23,744 bases of DNA, from the NCBI GenBank assembly GCA_029932755.1, contig JAOZPK010000020.1:1-23744 (forward strand), in the 5' to 3' direction. The stretch's first letter is position 1. Every line of letters begins with the position of its first letter. The DNA comes from Candidatus Cloacimonadota bacterium (GTDB lineage Bacteria; Cloacimonadota; Cloacimonadia; Cloacimonadales; TCS61). A program made the translations under genes and the position numbers. Positions 7,511 to 15,374 of the stretch are shown here, one piece after another. Under the pieces are notes generated by a model. The model did no database searches, was not told where the DNA came from, and was given only the letters and a program-made list of their open reading frames with translations.

Positions 7511-7599
7511 ATTTTTCTCCTTACAATGAGATATGATTCTTTATTGGGAAAGTATTAAATCTCCCTCTAAATCACGATCTCACTTCTTTTTTTTTATAA

Positions 7600-8280
7600 C
7601 TATATTAATAATGATCTCAACTCTCTTAAATTACTAATTTCGAAAGTGGGAACAATCCCACTTTCATTAGTACATTTATTTGGATTGAACCAACATGTGT
7701 CAATTCCAAAATCATTTCCACCTTTAATATCTGAAGTTAAATTGTCTCCAATTATTATCGTAGAATCTTTGTGGGGAAGCTTCTCAAAGATATGCTCGAA
7801 AAATTCAGGATCAGGTTTTGGATGTCCTATCTCTTCAGAAATAAATATATGCTCGAAAAATTTTGCCAGATCTGAATCTGCAAAACGGGGATTTTGTACA
7901 TCTGCAAGTCCATTTGTGGCAAGTGCAAGCTCACACTTCCCAAATAGGAAACTGACTATTTCTTTAGCTCCCGGTAGGAGGTGAGTTCCTTTAGAGAGAT
8001 TTTTGAGATAGATCGGACTGATCACTTTGGGATCAAGATCTAAATTTTCTTTAGCAAAGAATCTTTGAAAACGCTCTATTCTTAATTTTTTAGAAGTTAT
8101 TTTCTTTTGCTCAAAATCCCGCCAGATTGCCATGTTAATAATTTCATATTCTTTATGTAGTCGCTCTAGATTTTCATTTATTCCAAATTGTTTAAATGTC
8201 TTCTCAAATGCTTGTTTTTCTGCTGTATCAAAATCAAAGAGTGTTCCATCAGCATCGAGCAAAACTAATTTATACTTCAT
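7600..8280 (-). CDS. YjjG/YfnB-like HAD nucleotidase
   Basis: A 226-residue HAD hydrolase of the YjjG type (pyrimidine 5'-nucleotidase family that cleans non-canonical nucleoside monophosphates in E. coli). Motif I is LLDADGTLFDFD, with nucleophile Asp9; the FDFDTAEKQAF continuation is typical of YjjG/YfnB. Motif II is ALATNGLADVQNPR, motif III lysine is in EIGHPKPDPEFF, and motif IV is IIGDNLTSDIKGG. The helical cap sits at about 18-85. The gene starts 10 bases after the end of the 470-residue secreted protein gene, on the same strand, so it is probably the last member of that unit, although a nucleotidase has no obvious link to secreted proteins. A 16-base direct repeat writes FFEHI twice around motif III. 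Confidence 0.82.
   Translation of the reverse strand: MKYKLVLLDADGTLFDFDTAEKQAFEKTFKQFGINENLERLHKEYEIINMAIWRDFEQKKITSKKLRIERFQRFFAKENLDLDPKVISPIYLKNLSKGTHLLPGAKEIVSFLFGKCELALATNGLADVQNPRFADSDLAKFFEHIFISEEIGHPKPDPEFFEHIFEKLPHKDSTIIIGDNLTSDIKGGNDFGIDTCWFNPNKCTNESGIVPTFEISNLRELRSLLI
7790..7862. repeat. 16-base direct repeat pair inside the YjjG-like gene
   Basis: ATATGCTCGAAAAATT occurs at 7790-7805 and again at 7847-7862, exactly 57 bases (19 codons) apart and in the same reading frame. On the coding strand both copies write FFEHI. One copy flanks each side of the conserved GHPKPDP motif. Confidence 0.8.
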
Positions 8281-8290
8281 TAAATCTTAT

Positions 8291-9703
8291 TTATCTCAAA
8301 AGCATCATTTTGCTTTTAGCTATTGTTTTTCCATCAATTACTAATTGATAAAAATAGATACCACTTGAAACTGATTTACCGGTTTGATTCAAACCATCCC
8401 ATGTAATTGACCCTTCGTCTCCGCTCAGGATGACGGAAAAAGTTTTTATTTTCTGTCCTTTTAAATTATAGATTTTTATTTCAGTGTTTTCGGTGTTCTC
8501 GGTGTTTAATCCAAAAGAAATCGTTGTAGTTGGATTAAATGGATTGGGATAATTTGAAAGGCTACATTCGGCATATGGAATTACATCATTTTCCAAACCT
8601 ACAACATAAATATGAACATTGACAGTATCCGTGGGAAGTGATTCTCCAGAGTCGTAAACTGCGGAAATAAAATAACTGTAATACCCGTTGATCAAATTCA
8701 TATCAAAAAACTCTTCAGATAAAACACTCTGTAAGATAATTCCATTTCGATATACATTATACGCTAACAGTTCTTCGTCTGGAAGCTCAGGTTCTTCCCA
8801 GGTTAGATGAACATTATTCCCATCATATACGGAAGCCTGAGGATTTTGCGGTGGTGGAGGAGTATTCGGATCTGGCTCAAGTTCACATAATACATAAGTT
8901 GTATCATCTTCAGTAACAATTATATTTATCTGCAAAAACGGAATATATCCGAGTGCGTTTATCGTGATCTCTTGATTCCCGGTTGGAATATCATTTAATA
9001 TAAAATATCCTTCTCCATCAGACATCGTATTCCCATATTGATTCATTATCGGAGCAAAAGCAATTGGTTCACCATTATCTTCATTGATAACATTTCCTTC
9101 TATAGCACCATAGATAACCGGATTGCCGGTGATATTGAGATCATCAATATTCCAACCACTGTATTGCCAGGAACCGTCTGTAGTTCCAATTGAAAATCGT
9201 ATACGAACTTCACTATTAAGATCAGCTATTTCAGAAATATCATAGTTGGAAATACTCCATGAATCGTTTGTAACCACACTAGAATTTGTCCATATATCAA
9301 TCCAGGTTGTTCCATCATCATTACTCACACTTATATAAGCATGGTCATAAGCCGGCTGTTCTACATTTAACCACTTCGTAAAGTTTAATCCTACTCCAAC
9401 AAACTCACTACAATCAATAGCAGGTGATATAGCAAAATATTCATGAGCACCCAGATCACTTTCATAATCGCCCAAACTTGCACCTAGTCCTGTAAGATCA
9501 ACTCCAAGGACATTGCTCCCTGCGTAAGCTGAGGTTGGATCAGGATTCCCATGAAGATCTCCACCTAACCCTTGTGGAGAATCTATTTCAAATTCACCGT
9601 TCAAAACCCAACCTGTTAATTCTTCAAAACCATCTTCCCAGATATCCTCAGCAAACATAAAAGTTATATGAATTACAAATAAAATAATAAATAATCTCTT
9701 CAT
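8291..9703 (-). CDS. Secreted protein with Cna-like, Fn3-like and C-terminal sorting domains
   Basis: A 470-residue exported protein. It has a signal peptide (1-18, MKRLFIILFVIHITFMFA). Residues 20-195 are a beta-rich region with SNDDGTTWIDIW and YSGWNIDDLNITG, as in MAM/jelly-roll-like domains of secreted FCB proteins. A carboxypeptidase-regulatory-like beta-sandwich follows (about 199-275, YGAIEGNVINEDNGEPI ... DGEGYFILNDIPTG), then a proline-rich linker (278-286) and an Fn3-like domain (about 287-368). The C-terminal Por-tail-type domain (about 380-470) runs from SNYPNPFNPTTTISF to SGIYFYQLVIDG and KMMLLR. The function is probably cell-surface or extracellular binding; no catalytic motif is seen. 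The gene starts 12 bases after the larger secreted protein gene with a GGAGA ribosome site. The sorting domain contains a 27-base tandem repeat and a translated stretch resembling an intergenic repeat. Confidence 0.82.
   Translation of the reverse strand: MKRLFIILFVIHITFMFAEDIWEDGFEELTGWVLNGEFEIDSPQGLGGDLHGNPDPTSAYAGSNVLGVDLTGLGASLGDYESDLGAHEYFAISPAIDCSEFVGVGLNFTKWLNVEQPAYDHAYISVSNDDGTTWIDIWTNSSVVTNDSWSISNYDISEIADLNSEVRIRFSIGTTDGSWQYSGWNIDDLNITGNPVIYGAIEGNVINEDNGEPIAFAPIMNQYGNTMSDGEGYFILNDIPTGNQEITINALGYIPFLQINIIVTEDDTTYVLCELEPDPNTPPPPQNPQASVYDGNNVHLTWEEPELPDEELLAYNVYRNGIILQSVLSEEFFDMNLINGYYSYFISAVYDSGESLPTDTVNVHIYVVGLENDVIPYAECSLSNYPNPFNPTTTISFGLNTENTENTEIKIYNLKGQKIKTFSVILSGDEGSITWDGLNQTGKSVSSGIYFYQLVIDGKTIAKSKMMLLR
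8409..8436 (-). repeat. Translated copy of a GTCATCCTGAGC-type intergenic repeat
   Basis: On the coding strand the segment reads CCGTCATCCTGAGCGG followed by AGACGAAGGGTC. Its first half matches the intergenic repeat at 18085 (GTCATCCTGAG) and its end matches the CGAAGGAT end of that repeat. Here it encodes SVILSGDEGS in frame within the sorting domain. Confidence 0.6.
8480..8506 (-). repeat. Three 9-base tandem units encoding NTENTENTE
   Basis: The coding-strand units are AACACCGAG, AACACCGAA and AACACTGAA. They encode Asn-Thr-Glu three times (residues 400-408) just before the EIKIYNLKGQ strand of the sorting domain. Near identity at the DNA level indicates recent duplication. Confidence 0.85.
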
Positions 9704-9715
9704 TGTATCTCCAGC

Positions 9716-12700
9716 TTATTTCAACAACAGCATTTTATTGATTAGTAATTTGGAATCATTAACTTCTAATTTATAGAAGTAAACACCTGATGCTACACGT
9801 TTATTATTCTTGTTTGTTCCATTCCAAACTATAGTGTGTTCCCCACTTGCTTGAGTCTCATTTACCAATGTTTTAACTTTTTGACCCTTGATGTTATAAA
9901 TGCTTAATTCAACTTTACCTTCTTCTGGGATACTATAATTTATATTCGTTTCAGGATTAAATGGGTTTGGATAATTCTGTAATCTGAATGTGTTTTGTAT
10001 AACTGCATCATCTGCATCACTATAATCCTGATTGGTTATTATAATTGTGATCTCTATAAGTGTATCAGCCGGAGTGTATTCCACAACACCATTTTGTGAG
10101 ATTTCCAGATATCCTTCTGGCATTTCCAAGAATATTCTGGAATTTTCGGGAAGCTCAAAAGTGCTTGCATCAATGAATAATGGTTGCAGATCAGCAAGTT
10201 GTAATTCTGCATCCCATGAATATAAATAATCCTGTGTTTCATCTTGTGGTGATGTAACAGATTGATGCAGTTTCTGAGTTACTTCACCAATTTCCATTGG
10301 AATACTAAATGTGATGACATCCTCGAATGGTTTATGGAGAGGTTTGAGGAGATCATAATTCGCATTATAAAGTGAGTCTGCAACATTGGAAGTTCCAACA
10401 ATAACAGATGATATATCATTGTTTTCCTGCTCAACAATAATTCTTGCTTTCCAATTAGTCTCATACTCAGGTGAAAATTCATTGGAATAATATGGGATGA
10501 ATTTCACTGTAATATTATCTTCATAACAATATAAATAATAGGCATTAGTCGAAACCAACTCATAAACCGGATCAAAGCTATTATTAAAATCAAAAACAGC
10601 AGGTTCGATCAACCTGTTCTGCACAGCCTGATAATATTCATAATCAACATTATTTACAGAAAATACTAACTGATCAATATCATAATGTGCTCTATGCGGA
10701 TTCGGAATAATATTCCATCCAGAACTCATTTGCATACTGTATGCTGTTTTCTGCATTGTTACATTATTCAAAGCAAAATAGTTATCTTGCGGAGCATAAT
10801 TCCAGTAAGGGTTTAAGAATTCCGGTTCATCTACCAGATTGAATTCATTATTCATAAATTCATAAAACTCCACATTCTCACCGAATATCTCCTCGGTGGA
10901 ATATTGATTCGTATTGAAATTCTTTGTCATCAGATTCCAACCTTGATATGTTTCTACAATATTTTGTGGAGAGATGATCCCAAAACTATATGGTGAATAA
11001 TGATGCAATGTATCACCTTCATCCATAACTAGATCTATCCTGCAATTTAAATCCTCAAATAATAGCTGTGGAACAACCCATTCAACACTAGAGATAGTTG
11101 GATACAATTCAGTTTCAATTGGAATTGTTATCTCATCATTTTCTGCATAAATATTTATATGATCAATAGTTGTACTCAAATTCACTGACCAGCTAATTTC
11201 AAGAACTTCATTTGGATAAAACAATTGATTGGGAACATCATCGAATTCAAGAGAAGGAGTTAAATTCCCATAATACAAAGTAAAAGTGTAATAATTTGAA
11301 TTCGTTGGAGTAAATATATAGGTGCCTGTGGAAAGATCAATATATTGTCCACTTGCATAAAGATAGAATCTTTCAGCATTTCTATCTAGATTTATAATGC
11401 CTATCTCAACCGGTAAATTCAATTGATTTGTACGTACTCGATAAACCCAGCTTTTAAGCTGTTCTTCGGTATTGTAAGTTCCGTAGATCTCTTGCTCATA
11501 ATCATTGGGAACGTTGTTCCAATATTGTTCATAGAACTGACAGAAAAAATAGTCTCCAACTAAAGAATCATTAGCTGCAATTTCAAAATTGGAATCATAG
11601 CCGTTGGAAGCAAATTCATTATATCCAAAGTAACATGTATCACTAAATGTTCCGGATAATTGTGTTGCGCAAATTTCATATATTTTTTGTGAAACCGCAG
11701 AAGGTTTATCACCAAATGAATATTCTATATTATTATCCTCAAAACCCAATTTATACGTATATATTTGTCCATTTTCAACATCTGTGTCAATATATGAATA
11801 AGGAACATCATCTCCAACTATTCCCACAAGTTCAGTATTAACTTCCCAAGTATCTATTAATTCAAAATCGCTCTCTGAAGTCTTCTTGTAAATATTAAAC
11901 CCTGAATATACACTGGTAGCAGAAGCCTCCCATTCCAAATTGATGTATTCATCTCTTCCATAACAGATAAAATCATCAATTACAGCTGGACCAGTTGACC
12001 CAAATACTTCGTTGGATAAAGCTGATTCGTTACTGTTTTTATCTAGAATTCTAACTGCAAAATAGTAACCATCTCCGGGAGACAGACCACCTAAGGTATA
12101 ACTGCTCTGAGCCAGACATGCCAGTCTTCCATAATTATTTTTATCTCTTATGGAATACCCGCCATTTGATATGGGTTCGGTAGAATAGAGAATTTGGTAA
12201 GTATCCATATCAAAGCAATCACCTGGTTCCCAATGAATTGTTATATAGTTTGCGCATTCTGTTACAATCTGAAGCTCAGTTGGGGCTACCGGAATCTCAT
12301 TATCATCCATTTGATAAACTACCGGAAGGACCTCTGCCAGCGCATCTATCCAGGGTGAATAATATACTATCGTATAATCAAATCTGTGTTCCATATCCCA
12401 GATTTGAGTTACAGGATCCCAACCGTGAAACCAATAATAATTATTTGATGTTTGTGAATAAACATTGGGAAGCTCATCCATTTCCAGATGCAGGAATCTT
12501 TCAATATTATCATAGTTACTTATTCCGGAATTTGTATAAACGATCTGCCTATTAGTGCTGTATCCCCATAGATCAATATTAGTGTTTACAGCAAAAGTTG
12601 TATCATTATTTGAAAAATTAAAATCATATTCGCTGCAATGGAAGCCATAAAATTCATTCATATAAACAGGATCATGTAATCCAACGGTATTAGCTGGAAG

Positions 12701-13609
12701 AACTACCGGATCAAGTACATTAACAATATCATTCCCCATTGAAGAGTGATCTCTAATTGGAAGATCGGGTGAACCAATATGATAACTAGCAGAGATCTGC
12801 ACATTTGGGTATCCCCAATGTCTGTTCCCCCAATCATAACTATGGATCTGCAAACTGAACTCATATCTATCAAATTCATCCCGGATAAGATCACAAAATT
12901 TTTGATAGCTAACATTGAAAACATGATCCTCTTTTCTGGAAGGATCACAAAGTGATTTTCCATTATCATAATTACCAACATTCGTCCAAACAACTTCTCT
13001 TCCGCAACCGGAGATAAGCAGAAATTTTGCATTAATATCAATAAATGCTTTATGAGATATAGGAACAGTTATATAATCATCATTGGGATGCGGTGCAGTA
13101 ATAATATGCGGATATTCTCCTTCGGGGTAATAAATATACAATCCCCAACCATAATCGAATGCACCATGTTCATCATCACCAGGATCTTCAGTTTGGTTAT
13201 CATCATAATGTGAATCATTGGGAATTTCACGCAGTATATAAAAAGTTCTGTCAGTATCGGTATCATTAAAAACAACAACTTCATAAGGATATAAAGTTGT
13301 ATCGATCATGCTTTGTGCTTCATCCAGGTTACCCAGTAGGAATTCATCAATAATCAATCCCCAACCTAAAAGATCATTTTCTGTTGGAATTACATAATTT
13401 CCAAATCCATCGGATTGCACATCCCAGGGTGCATAAAGATTATAGCCTGGATCAGCAATTCCTTCAGCAACATGACTCATCCAATTATCATATTCGCAGT
13501 TTGAAGCTTCTCCATATATGAAGTTTTGTAGTGATTCAGTTTCTTCTATCACTGAAAAAAGAGTCGTAATGAAAATTAAAAAAATTATGACAAGATCGAT
13601 CTTTCTCAT
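9716..13609 (-). CDS. Large secreted multidomain protein with Fn3-like repeats and sorting domain
   Basis: A 1297-residue exported protein. The signal peptide spans about 1-20. Residues about 105-430 form a compact domain with scattered polar motifs: APHPNDDY (172-179), SGCGREVVW (200-208), CDPSR (221-225) and LQIHSYDW (253-260). This layout (His, Arg-Glu, Asp-x-x-Arg, then His-Ser) loosely recalls N-formylglutamate amidohydrolase-like or other zinc hydrolase folds, but I cannot confirm an enzyme. Two Fn3-like domains follow (about 440-540 and 541-640), then long beta-rich regions of unknown type (about 640-1200). The C-terminal sorting domain (about 1205-1297) has NYPNPFNPETNINYSI, IKGQKVKTLV and SGVYFYKLEV. 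An AGGAGA site lies 11 bases before the ATG. It is the first gene of a unit with the 470-residue secreted protein and the YjjG-like gene. Confidence 0.78.
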   Translation of the reverse strand: MRKIDLVIIFLIFITTLFSVIEETESLQNFIYGEASNCEYDNWMSHVAEGIADPGYNLYAPWDVQSDGFGNYVIPTENDLLGWGLIIDEFLLGNLDEAQSMIDTTLYPYEVVVFNDTDTDRTFYILREIPNDSHYDDNQTEDPGDDEHGAFDYGWGLYIYYPEGEYPHIITAPHPNDDYITVPISHKAFIDINAKFLLISGCGREVVWTNVGNYDNGKSLCDPSRKEDHVFNVSYQKFCDLIRDEFDRYEFSLQIHSYDWGNRHWGYPNVQISASYHIGSPDLPIRDHSSMGNDIVNVLDPVVLPANTVGLHDPVYMNEFYGFHCSEYDFNFSNNDTTFAVNTNIDLWGYSTNRQIVYTNSGISNYDNIERFLHLEMDELPNVYSQTSNNYYWFHGWDPVTQIWDMEHRFDYTIVYYSPWIDALAEVLPVVYQMDDNEIPVAPTELQIVTECANYITIHWEPGDCFDMDTYQILYSTEPISNGGYSIRDKNNYGRLACLAQSSYTLGGLSPGDGYYFAVRILDKNSNESALSNEVFGSTGPAVIDDFICYGRDEYINLEWEASATSVYSGFNIYKKTSESDFELIDTWEVNTELVGIVGDDVPYSYIDTDVENGQIYTYKLGFEDNNIEYSFGDKPSAVSQKIYEICATQLSGTFSDTCYFGYNEFASNGYDSNFEIAANDSLVGDYFFCQFYEQYWNNVPNDYEQEIYGTYNTEEQLKSWVYRVRTNQLNLPVEIGIINLDRNAERFYLYASGQYIDLSTGTYIFTPTNSNYYTFTLYYGNLTPSLEFDDVPNQLFYPNEVLEISWSVNLSTTIDHINIYAENDEITIPIETELYPTISSVEWVVPQLLFEDLNCRIDLVMDEGDTLHHYSPYSFGIISPQNIVETYQGWNLMTKNFNTNQYSTEEIFGENVEFYEFMNNEFNLVDEPEFLNPYWNYAPQDNYFALNNVTMQKTAYSMQMSSGWNIIPNPHRAHYDIDQLVFSVNNVDYEYYQAVQNRLIEPAVFDFNNSFDPVYELVSTNAYYLYCYEDNITVKFIPYYSNEFSPEYETNWKARIIVEQENNDISSVIVGTSNVADSLYNANYDLLKPLHKPFEDVITFSIPMEIGEVTQKLHQSVTSPQDETQDYLYSWDAELQLADLQPLFIDASTFELPENSRIFLEMPEGYLEISQNGVVEYTPADTLIEITIIITNQDYSDADDAVIQNTFRLQNYPNPFNPETNINYSIPEEGKVELSIYNIKGQKVKTLVNETQASGEHTIVWNGTNKNNKRVASGVYFYKLEVNDSKLLINKMLLLK

Positions 13610-13715
13610 ATAATTATTTTATCTCCTGATCATTTAGAAATGAATTTTAAGATTCAAATAAATTTGTCTAATTATTTCTCTGAATATTCTTTTTTAATTT
13701 TCTTTTAAATTCTAT

Positions 13716-13746
13716 TTGACTAAATGTATTTTCAAATTGCTATTCT
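13716..13746 (+). promoter_or_regulatory. Putative promoter of the aminotransferase gene
   Basis: TTGACT (13716-13721) and TATTCT (13741-13746) are separated by 19 bases, slightly long for a standard promoter. A ribosome site GAGGG (13763-13767) follows before the ATG at 13772. The rest of the 13610-13771 divergent region is AT-rich; the opposite promoter for the large secreted protein gene must also lie here but has no clear hexamers. Confidence 0.4.
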
Positions 13747-13771
13747 ACCAATAATAAAGTTAGAGGGATAA

Positions 13772-14836
13772 ATGTATTATTTTAGAGAAGATCTGAAAAG
13801 TAAGAAACCGGTGAATATCAATGTTCCAGACAAGAGAATTAAAATGGGGTTAAATGAAAGCTCATTAGATCCATTTGAAGTTGTTAAAGAAGAATTCCTG
13901 GAGAAAATGAAAAATGTTCATTTAAATCGCTACTTCAATGACATTACAAAAACATTAAGAAAACAACTTGCAAATTATGCAGAAGTTGCACCTGAATGTT
14001 TAGCTTTTGGTAATGGTGCAGATGAGATGCTCTATTATCTTTTCAATTCTGTTAGGAACGATAATAATTCATTTGCTGTCTCGCTTGCTCCTTCTTACTT
14101 CGATTATAAAAGCTATTCGGGAGCAGTTGGATTGGGAATAAAATTTCTTTCTCTAAACACTGATTTTGATTTTTCTGTTGAGAAATATCTAAAACTTTGT
14201 GATAATGAAAACTGCAAGCTTGCAGTTTTGTGCAATCCTAATAATCCTACCGGAAATCTGCTGAATGAAAATAAGATAATAGAAATTTTAAAAAGAAGTA
14301 ATCAACTTGTCCTAATAGATGAAACATATTTTGAGTTTTCAGGAAAAACATTTGCAGATAAAATTTATGAATATCCAAATCTGGTTATTGTTCGTTCATT
14401 CTCCAAATCTTTTTCTGCAGCCGGACTCAGGTTTGGTTATATAATTTCTCATCCTGACAACATTAAAGAACTGGAAAAAGTTATGACATTATTCCACTTG
14501 AACTTAATGACTCAGACAATGATATCAACTATGCTGGAGAAAAAAGAAGTGTTTCTAGAACACAATAAGAAAATCATCCAGAATAAAGAAGATGTTTACC
14601 AAAAGCTATCAGCAATTAATGGAATATCTGTTCATCCATCAGCAACAAATTTTCTCACCTTCTCTGCCGGAGATAGAACAGAAGATCTATTCAATTTCTT
14701 AAACCAAAATGATATTGCTATCCGTCCTGTCTGGCATCATCCAGTTTTAGTAAAACACGTTAGAGTTACGATAAGTAATGCAGGACATAACGCTGCCTTC
14801 TTAAAGAATATGAAGAAATTTATGGAGGAAAATTAA
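13772..14836 (+). CDS. hisC: Histidinol-phosphate-type aminotransferase (class I/II, PLP)
   Basis: A 354-residue fold-type I PLP aminotransferase. The HisC-like substrate region is seen in KMGLNESSLDP (24-34) and NRYFND (52-57). The cofactor residues are present: GNGADE (80-85), the NPNNPTG loop (155-161), DETYFEF (183-189) with Asp183, and the catalytic lysine in SFSKSFSAAGLRFGY (Lys212). HisC converts imidazole acetol phosphate and glutamate to histidinol phosphate; related enzymes act on aromatic amino acids or make threonine-phosphate-derived aminopropanol (CobD). No other his or cob genes are nearby, so the exact substrate is open. It begins the plus-strand unit with the next small membrane protein, whose ATG follows its stop codon by three bases. 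Confidence 0.8.
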   Translation: MYYFREDLKSKKPVNINVPDKRIKMGLNESSLDPFEVVKEEFLEKMKNVHLNRYFNDITKTLRKQLANYAEVAPECLAFGNGADEMLYYLFNSVRNDNNSFAVSLAPSYFDYKSYSGAVGLGIKFLSLNTDFDFSVEKYLKLCDNENCKLAVLCNPNNPTGNLLNENKIIEILKRSNQLVLIDETYFEFSGKTFADKIYEYPNLVIVRSFSKSFSAAGLRFGYIISHPDNIKELEKVMTLFHLNLMTQTMISTMLEKKEVFLEHNKKIIQNKEDVYQKLSAINGISVHPSATNFLTFSAGDRTEDLFNFLNQNDIAIRPVWHHPVLVKHVRVTISNAGHNAAFLKNMKKFMEEN

Positions 14837-14839
14837 CTC

Positions 14840-15217
14840 ATGTTAGGAAATATAATTATTTCAACAATTTTTATACCAATTAATGCAGGTTTATTGTGGA
14901 CAGTCAATGAATTAACTACTGAGCACCAAAGTTATAAAAAAGCTCTAATTGCTGCATCATGTATTTTTCTAATTTCTTTATTAATAGAAATTCCTACAAG
15001 TGGATACGGATTTCATGGTTCCTGGATTATGCGTTTCTTAACAGGTTGGCACTTTAGAATCGTACTATCTGGATTTGTTATATGGTTTGTTTATAGATAT
15101 GATTGGAAGTCTTTACTCTTGATGTTGTTTATCTGGAACATTCTTCAAATTCCGTTCAATATACTTCAGAATAAAATATTAACTTTACCTTGGGATTCAA
15201 TGATGCAGGCTTTTTAG
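14840..15217 (+). CDS. Small four-helix membrane protein, unknown function
   Basis: A 125-residue hydrophobic protein with probable helices at about 3-24, 36-53, 72-88 and 92-112. I do not recognise its family. The loop SGYGFHGSWIMRF lies between helices two and three and is rich in glycine and aromatics. It follows the aminotransferase by three bases, with GGAGG (14823-14827) inside the end of that gene as a plausible ribosome site, so the two are co-expressed. It ends 157 bases before the convergent psuG gene, with a repeat element between them. It has no signal-peptide cleavage site that I can see. Confidence 0.6.
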   Translation: MLGNIIISTIFIPINAGLLWTVNELTTEHQSYKKALIAASCIFLISLLIEIPTSGYGFHGSWIMRFLTGWHFRIVLSGFVIWFVYRYDWKSLLLMLFIWNILQIPFNILQNKILTLPWDSMMQAF

Positions 15218-15237
15218 TTCTCAATATATTTTCTATT

Positions 15238-15361
15238 GTCACTCTGAGAAAATCTTATAGAGGCATTCGACGAAGAGTCTTAGCATAGCCTGTGCAGATT
15301 GTAATCTTACACGCACTCCAGATTCTTCGAGGGAAAAGCAAGCTGAATTTCTCAGAATGAC
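15238..15361. repeat. Nested inverted-repeat element between convergent genes
   Basis: The ends GTCACTCTGAGAAA (15238-15251) and TTTCTCAGAATGAC (15348-15361) are inverted copies with 13 of 14 matches. Inside, CGAAGAGTCT (15270-15279) and AGATTCTTCG (15320-15329) form a second inverted pair with 9 of 10 matches. A short perfect palindrome, AGATTGTAATCT, sits at about 15296-15307. No open reading frame is present. The element fills the gap between two convergent genes and could fold as a large RNA hairpin and end transcription on both strands. Confidence 0.72.
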
Positions 15362-15374
15362 GGAGTGTTTTTTA

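Noticed and set aside
12238..13284. Several open frames of 70-110 codons on both strands inside the large secreted protein gene
   Set aside because: The 1297-codon frame has a signal peptide, Fn3-like domains and a sorting domain; the other frames give low-complexity Met/Ile/Leu-rich translations typical of shadows.
15218..15374. Possible CRISPR-like or tRNA-like structure in the convergent spacer
   Set aside because: There are no regularly spaced direct repeats and no cloverleaf with a TTCRANY arm; the pairing is a nested inverted repeat instead.
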